Assembly (NCBI GenBank): GCA_937872515.1
Contig: CALMSX010000045.1
Coordinates: 1-64,000 of the forward strand
Source of the DNA: an uncultured Bacteroidota bacterium
GTDB lineage: Bacteria; Bacteroidota; Bacteroidia; Chitinophagales; Saprospiraceae
Length of the DNA: 64,000 nt
Direction: 5' to 3'
Part shown: one piece after another, positions 58,707-64,000 of the stretch
How the letters are laid out: each line of letters starts with the position of its first letter
Position numbering within the stretch: the stretch's first letter is position 1
Made by a program: the position numbers and the translations under genes
Notes under the pieces: generated by a model
What the model saw: only the letters and a program-made list of their open reading frames with translations
Database searches by the model: none
What the model was told of the DNA's origin: nothing

Positions 58707-61670
58707 ATGATGTCGAAACATTACACAAGATTTACTCCGAAGCTTGGAATTTTTATACTATTGTTGCTATTGACTCAAATCGGATATGGCCAAATCTGTA
58801 ATTGTGATGATGAAACTACCGTTATTACGACTGAGAACAGCAGTGATGGCTTTGAAAGTTATGTGGTAAATAATCTTTTGCCTTTAAATGGTAATTGGTC
58901 ATTATATCCACCAACCGGGTCCTACAATCCAATTTCAGCAACGGTTGTGAACAACATTGTTCATTGTGGGAACAAATCCATCAGGCTACAGTATAGCAAT
59001 AATCAACCAGTTGATATCCGTTATGAATTGAATGGATGGAGAATTACCCTCTATATGTATGTTCCCTCCAATAAGTCGGCAAGGATATCATTTCTTGATG
59101 TAAACAATGATGAGCTGACCGAGATAAATTTCGGAACGGGTACAACCGCACAAGTTACCAGTGGTTCATTCTCAACCTCATTTAGCTATCCTAAAAATGA
59201 GTGGTTTAGATTCTCCAGCCATACCTTGCACCCTGAATACACAGCTCTTTTTTTAAATTATGACAATGTGGCTTCACTCACAGTAGGACATGACACAGGA
59301 TATCTCAATTTGTATGCTAATGAAACCGGGGATCAGTTTTATGTAGATAAAATTTGCCACATGCACTATAGCGGAGCATTGGTAAATTGTTCCACCATAC
59401 TTGAACCCGTCTGCCTAAACTACAGTAACATACCTGCCGGCAACAACGATTGTTATGCATTGGTGGATGGCTTTTTGGCAGACGAACATCACCTTTGCCA
59501 ATCTTCAGGGGGAAGTGCGTGTGATGATGCAATGCCCATTGACTGTGGCGAAACGTTGATGAGCACTACCCTGGGAGAAACGTTTAAATTTTACAGACCA
59601 GACTATGGATCTTGTTTACCACAAAACACATCCAATGACTTTAGAGCACCGGATAAGGTGTTTAGATTCATCAAACCTGACAATACAGGTGATGTAGGAA
59701 TAACCTTGTGTAGTAAAACCTTAAATGTTGATTTAGATGTATTTCTGGTTGATGATTGTGGACAGGCCTGGAGCGGAAATCCCCAAATAGTTGTAAATGT
59801 TCCACCCAACACACCACCCAATTCAGATATCAATTGTATTGGAAGCGGCACTAGTGCTGTAGATCAAAATGGATACGATACAGACTATATAGAATACAAA
59901 GATTTGCCTGCCGGTGAATACTTTATCATAGTGGATGGTCAACATTGGCAGACTCCAGGTGAAATAAATGATGCTGGCCCTTTTGAATTGACGCTTACTT
60001 GTAAAGATCTGGATTGCGAATTCAGTGAACCAATTACTTGTAATCAGCCTAAATTAAGTGAATCCATGTTTGGAGAAAACAATGTCTCAGTGTTTTGTTC
60101 TCCTGATCCCAATCCGTCAGGAAGCATTGATCCACTTCCTCCGGGAGCAGGTTGTACAGGAGTTGAAAGGGTTTATCAATTTGAACCTAATTTTAGCGGC
60201 CCGGCAACCATCACTTTGTACGGCTTTTCTTCCAATGAAAACCTTGAACTGTTTTTATTAGAAGACTGTGATCACACCACTTGCCTTGCCCATAGCACCA
60301 ATTCTTCTGGCACAGTAGAAACCATTACCTATGATGTCATTGCGGGACATACGTACCAAATCGTTGTTGATGGATACAAAGGTTCATTTTCAAATTTTAA
60401 TATTGAGGTCAATTGTTGTGAATCACCTAAATACTTAAATTGTGCTACCACAGGCAACATTACCCATTATTATAGTGGAGATGGCAATAATCTTAAATTC
60501 ACTTTCACCTCCAATACTGCACCTGCTTCCGGTTATCAATGGCTGGTTCGCCAAAATGGCAATATCATCAATAGCCAGGCAGGAACCGCCAACTCAACCA
60601 CAATAACTTTTAATGCTGCAGGTAACTACGAAGTTTGTATCCCCAGGATCAACAACATGGGTTGCGTAGAGTATTGCTGTTATCCTGTCAATCCGGGAAA
60701 CCCATTTAATTGCAATACCATAAATTATACCTATAATCAAAGCGCCAACAGCTACCAATTTACACCCCAAACTCCAGGCACCAATGGACAATGGTTGGTT
60801 GACAATGGCAATAATCCTCCCAGCCCAATCAATGGCAGTTTACCTGTTTCCGGCTGCGTAAAACGGACCATTAGTTATCGATATTTTGATGGATCGTATT
60901 GGAGATACTGTTGCAGGGTAATTTGGATCTGTAATCCATTTAGCTGCGGTGACATCAAGGTAAAATATAAACCAAGTAATAACGAATATGAATTTTCATT
61001 GGATGGTAGCAATAGCAATTGGAACAGTTTCAGTTGGACCATTGATGAGACCAGTCAGAACATTGGAAATACTCAAAATATCATTTATGTACCACCGGTT
61101 CCCAATCCCAATGATTGCAGAGTGTTTACCTATTCATTAAGGTACTGGGACGGCACTGCATGGAGAATGTGCTGCATTCCTGTCTATATATGCAATCCTG
61201 AAAATTGTGGGAGTAATATCCAATATACATATGACAATAGCCAAAAAATCTTAAGCTTCTTTTCAGCCAATGGAAATCTATCCAATATTCATTGGTTCCT
61301 GAATGGTATGGAAGTCAATCAGGTCAGTGTTCAACAAAATGGAACTTATGCAGCGGCTATGTTTTATTATGACAATAGTTTGAAATATTATAGAGCGTGC
61401 AAATCGACCATTTCTGTCCCGGTAGTTGGAACACAGGAATCAGACCTGGATGGCGCTGTCATCTACCCCAATCCTGCTTCACAGAAGATTTATGTTCAAT
61501 GTCAACGCCCGATTGAAATCATTGAATTGTACGACTTGAGTGGAAAATTAGTATTGACAGAGGTTAAAGATAATTTTATATCTGTGCTAGATGTACCCAG
61601 AGGTATTTTCTTTATTCGGGTATACACCTCAAAGGGCGTAAGTAATCATAAAGTTGTCTTAGTAGAATAG
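58707..61670 (+). CDS. Large secreted T9SS cargo protein with PPC-like domains
   Basis: 987 residues. Signal peptide (about 1-28), a jellyroll/LamG-like N-terminal domain (about 45-215), two PPC-like beta modules (about 280-430 and 440-575; FRFIKPDNTGDVGITLC and VYQFEPNFSGPATITLYG are typical strands), then four cysteine-rich repeats of about 75 residues (575-910), and a T9SS type A sorting domain at the end (AVIYPNPASQKIYVQC ... GIFFIRVYTSKG ... KVVLVE). It should be exported and surface-bound or released. There is no catalytic motif; adhesion or surface-layer function is a guess. The first two codons are both ATG; either could start it. Confidence 0.88.
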   Translation: MMSKHYTRFTPKLGIFILLLLLTQIGYGQICNCDDETTVITTENSSDGFESYVVNNLLPLNGNWSLYPPTGSYNPISATVVNNIVHCGNKSIRLQYSNNQPVDIRYELNGWRITLYMYVPSNKSARISFLDVNNDELTEINFGTGTTAQVTSGSFSTSFSYPKNEWFRFSSHTLHPEYTALFLNYDNVASLTVGHDTGYLNLYANETGDQFYVDKICHMHYSGALVNCSTILEPVCLNYSNIPAGNNDCYALVDGFLADEHHLCQSSGGSACDDAMPIDCGETLMSTTLGETFKFYRPDYGSCLPQNTSNDFRAPDKVFRFIKPDNTGDVGITLCSKTLNVDLDVFLVDDCGQAWSGNPQIVVNVPPNTPPNSDINCIGSGTSAVDQNGYDTDYIEYKDLPAGEYFIIVDGQHWQTPGEINDAGPFELTLTCKDLDCEFSEPITCNQPKLSESMFGENNVSVFCSPDPNPSGSIDPLPPGAGCTGVERVYQFEPNFSGPATITLYGFSSNENLELFLLEDCDHTTCLAHSTNSSGTVETITYDVIAGHTYQIVVDGYKGSFSNFNIEVNCCESPKYLNCATTGNITHYYSGDGNNLKFTFTSNTAPASGYQWLVRQNGNIINSQAGTANSTTITFNAAGNYEVCIPRINNMGCVEYCCYPVNPGNPFNCNTINYTYNQSANSYQFTPQTPGTNGQWLVDNGNNPPSPINGSLPVSGCVKRTISYRYFDGSYWRYCCRVIWICNPFSCGDIKVKYKPSNNEYEFSLDGSNSNWNSFSWTIDETSQNIGNTQNIIYVPPVPNPNDCRVFTYSLRYWDGTAWRMCCIPVYICNPENCGSNIQYTYDNSQKILSFFSANGNLSNIHWFLNGMEVNQVSVQQNGTYAAAMFYYDNSLKYYRACKSTISVPVVGTQESDLDGAVIYPNPASQKIYVQCQRPIEIIELYDLSGKLVLTEVKDNFISVLDVPRGIFFIRVYTSKGVSNHKVVLVE

Positions 61671-61700
61671 TATGATTATTTTATAAGGCAATTTAAAAGC

Positions 61701-61770
61701 GAATGCCACAGACAAAGAAATATAGGATTCATATTTGACTATTTCTTTAGTTTGTGGCATTCTTTATTTG
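61701..61770 (+). terminator. Long hairpin after the T9SS cargo gene
   Basis: A stem of about 22 bp with one bulge and one mismatch (61701-61722 with 61740-61762) and a 17-nt loop ends in a T-rich tail (TTTATTTG). It lies 30 nt past the stop codon. It is probably a terminator, though it is longer than the others in the window. Confidence 0.7.
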
Positions 61771-62139
61771 AATAAAATATCAAATCAAAAAAATACTCAT
61801 TTTGTCTAACGAGGGATTAATTCATTTTATTTGGTGTTCCGTATTTAGGTTGCCTATTTATATTTATACATTTCCCCCTAATGATTCATTCAAAGCTCGC
61901 GACCTGCAAAAAACATAGCTCTCTTTTATAAGATGTTCAAACCTAAACTCAGGGCATCATTTTACTAGACTACTTTACATCATTCTATCGATGTATTCAT
62001 TAGCCCTTGAAGGTTAGAAAAAACCCAATTTTCCATGAAAAACAGAATACCCAGAATTAACAAATCTAACTTAATTAATCAAGGTTACAATTTTTAATCA
62101 AACTATAAAAAAGGCTCCTTTGAAATTGACCAGCAAATA
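61771..62139. other. AT-rich gap before the right-edge gene
   Basis: No gene or full promoter recognised. On the minus strand, just past the stop of the right-edge gene, AAAGG-AG-CCTTT followed by T residues (about 62117-62105) may be a weak terminator. Confidence 0.4.
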
Positions 62140-64000
62140 TTAATTGCCCGTATTAACCGTTCCGTTATTAACAAAGTTACCTAGAAAACTTCCTGTTCCC
62201 CCATAATAACCTGTATTGGTAAAACTACCCATACCTGCCTGATAACTAATAGTTCCTTTATTAATTAGGGTACCATCATTATCAATAACAGCACCCGGAC
62301 TAATCACCAGGTTGTTCTCAAACCAAGTCAATGATCTACCCATTGGAATGGATAGCATTCCACTCGGAATGGTTAGAGTAAATCCATTGGATCTTATAAC
62401 CACAGAATTTGTTATGGTAACATTTGTTTCATCCATGTTATCCAACAATTCTATGGTATCAGGAGACATGGCATTGGCTGCATCAATGGCATCCTGAAGG
62501 GTTGTATAATTAGTGTTGGTTGTGGTATTGACAAAGTTACCCTGTTGAACAGAAAAGCTAGACACGCATGTTGTTGTCAATGGTGCGCAGCTACTGGTAT
62601 AGGTAAAGGTCACAGATGTTGTTCCCCCAGAGGCAAGTGGTGCTCCTACATTATTATTGGTAAGCATCCCATTACAACCTCCTGATGCAGTGGCTGTTGA
62701 CAACCAGGTTGCAAACTGCATATTGACGGCTGCCTGTGTCTGTCCTCCGTTGACTGTTGTTGGGGCCGGACAAGTGAGAAGAATGGGTGGCGCAGTTGCT
62801 ACTGTAAATGTCGCCTGACAGGTGGTTGTCAATGGTGTACAGCTACTGCTATAGGTAAATATTACAGTTGTGGAACCTCCACATGCTGGCGGTGCACCCA
62901 TGTTGTTATTGGTTAAGACTCCATTGCAACCTCCCGATGCTGAAGCATTGGCTAACCAAGCGTTAAATGCAGCATCAATGGCAATTTGCGTTTGGCATGC
63001 TGCCACCGTAGTGTTGACGGGGCAGGTCAAAATCACTGGTGTACTTTCTTGCCAAACATACGTTCGGGTACAAGTGCTAGCGCCACATTCGCCCGTTGCC
63101 TCGTAAGTGAAGATTTGCTGTTTATTACATCCACTCGATGTGATCATTCCTGCAGTACATACGACCATTGCCAGTCCGCATTCACTGGTAGCGGTTACAC
63201 TGGCATCGCAGCCTGGCAAGGTAGACGGGTTGCAGCCAAGGTCGATGAGGCTCGTTGTACAATTATCAAATACGGGTAATGAGGCCACTTTCCAGGTAAA
63301 GGTTCTTGTACAGGTGGATGTAAAACCACAAGCCGTTACCGAAAAAGTGAAAACTTTGCTACGATTGCAGCCGCTGGATGTAACAGCTCCTTCAGAACAG
63401 GTGATGCCACTTACGTTGCCGCATTCATTGCTGGCAGTTACTGCACCTCCAAATGGGGCCGTCTGTACGTTGGCACACGTGGGTATAGTAGCAGGGTTAC
63501 AACCAAGGTCAAAAGTATTGTCGCAGTTGGCAAAGACAGGGGCCGTAGTCACCTGCCAGTTGTATATTTTTTGACAAGTGCTGAAAGTGCCGCAGCCGGC
63601 TGCATTAGCAACATAAATTAGCGTTTGCTGGCGGTTGCAGCCATTTACCTGGATAGTGCCCACATTGCAGGTCACTGATATCGGACCACACTCATTGGTA
63701 GCCATTACGTTCGGGTCACAAGCTGGCAGGGTGACAGGGTTGCAACCCAAGTTAATCACACCGTTTCCGCAGGTACCATTGAATGAGGGTGGCGTTACTG
63801 ACGTCCAGTTGTAAGTGCGGGTACAGGTGCTGGTAATACCACAAGCCGTGGCTGTGAAGGTAAACACTTGAGAGCGGTTACAACCATTGATGGTGATACT
63901 GCCAGCCGAACAAGTAACCGGGACAGAACCACAACTGTTAGATGCTGTTACTGCACCTCCAAAACTACCATTGGCAATGTCGGTACAAGTAGGCAGGCTG
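62140..64000 (-). CDS. Cysteine-rich repeat adhesin-like protein, 5' end beyond the window
   Basis: The frame stays open to the right edge, so the gene is partial; the GTG at 63867 is an internal Val, not a start. At least four cysteine-rich modules of about 75 residues recur, with phrases such as FDLGCNP, VTASNECG, SSGCNR and STCTRTY. Then come two HYR/Ig-like modules (about 85 residues, each with LTCP ... SGGCNG ... FTYSSSC). The C-terminal 120 residues are beta-helix-like with Asn/Gly-rich strands (ALQDAIDAAN-like TLQDAIDAANAMSP). Unlike the other secreted proteins here it ends in GTVNTGN with no T9SS sorting domain. A surface or adhesion role is inferred from the repeats only. Confidence 0.8.
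   Translation of the reverse strand, partial: SLPTCTDIANGSFGGAVTASNSCGSVPVTCSAGSITINGCNRSQVFTFTATACGITSTCTRTYNWTSVTPPSFNGTCGNGVINLGCNPVTLPACDPNVMATNECGPISVTCNVGTIQVNGCNRQQTLIYVANAAGCGTFSTCQKIYNWQVTTAPVFANCDNTFDLGCNPATIPTCANVQTAPFGGAVTASNECGNVSGITCSEGAVTSSGCNRSKVFTFSVTACGFTSTCTRTFTWKVASLPVFDNCTTSLIDLGCNPSTLPGCDASVTATSECGLAMVVCTAGMITSSGCNKQQIFTYEATGECGASTCTRTYVWQESTPVILTCPVNTTVAACQTQIAIDAAFNAWLANASASGGCNGVLTNNNMGAPPACGGSTTVIFTYSSSCTPLTTTCQATFTVATAPPILLTCPAPTTVNGGQTQAAVNMQFATWLSTATASGGCNGMLTNNNVGAPLASGGTTSVTFTYTSSCAPLTTTCVSSFSVQQGNFVNTTTNTNYTTLQDAIDAANAMSPDTIELLDNMDETNVTITNSVVIRSNGFTLTIPSGMLSIPMGRSLTWFENNLVISPGAVIDNDGTLINKGTISYQAGMGSFTNTGYYGGTGSFLGNFVNNGTVNTGN

Noticed and set aside
63867..63867. 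Start codon of the right-edge repeat gene
   Set aside because: The codon is GTG inside a repeat; the frame stays open and repeat-like to position 64000, so the true start is outside the window.

Overview
The window is a chromosomal segment of a Bacteroidota bacterium, most likely of the Saprospiria or a nearby class. The sequence evidence is a SusC/SusD pair, several TonB-dependent receptors with N-terminal carboxypeptidase-like domains, secreted proteins ending in type IX secretion (T9SS) sorting domains, a PorX regulator, and many promoters of the Bacteroidota type (TTG, 17-23 nt spacer, TAnnTTTG). The taxon is inferred from gene content only. There is no rRNA gene, no recognisable insertion sequence, no CRISPR array and no prophage.

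Layout. 0.1-3.3 kb: AT-rich edge, then a minus-strand rsmA-yqeY-glycosyltransferase operon and a GbsR-like regulator. 3.4-9.1 kb: outer-membrane barrel protein, tonB, vanZ-like, gcvH and a eukaryote-type citrate synthase, all minus strand. 9.2-14.2 kb: DUF3109 and CAP-domain proteins, an SQR-like flavoprotein, selO and an RDD protein. 14.2-40.3 kb is the most interesting part. Two loci each encode a secreted beta-helix protein followed by a TonB receptor of the RGLGDRY type. They flank rlmN, a metallophosphatase plus alkaline-phosphatase-superfamily operon, a SusC/SusD pair and phoH. Next comes a phosphonate-degradation cluster: a PhnZ-like HD oxygenase, a PhnX-like hydrolase, a DUF5690 transporter and a frameshifted TIGR03364 flavoenzyme. 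I read the region as a candidate organic-phosphorus scavenging island (inference).

40.4-50.7 kb: a T9SS cargo protein, a complete tRNA-Lys unit, waaA with an outer-membrane protein, then a plus-strand run of uxs, sua5-like, pduO-type adenosyltransferase and truA converging on glyA and an HD phosphohydrolase. 50.8-51.15 kb: a 41-copy heptanucleotide tandem array directly upstream of porX. 51.2-57.95 kb: porX, tatC with a small membrane protein, a two-DTG aspartyl protease with PDZ domain, kdsA and a COG2509 flavoprotein whose stop codon lies in a second, shorter heptamer repeat. 58-64 kb: a large T9SS cargo protein, a long hairpin, and a cysteine-rich repeat adhesin-like gene cut by the right edge.

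How the genes relate: TonB energises the receptors; PorX and the cargo proteins belong to T9SS output; uxs, kdsA, waaA and the glycosyltransferase point to envelope polysaccharide and LPS synthesis. The phosphatases, SusCD and phosphonate genes could together free and import phosphorus.
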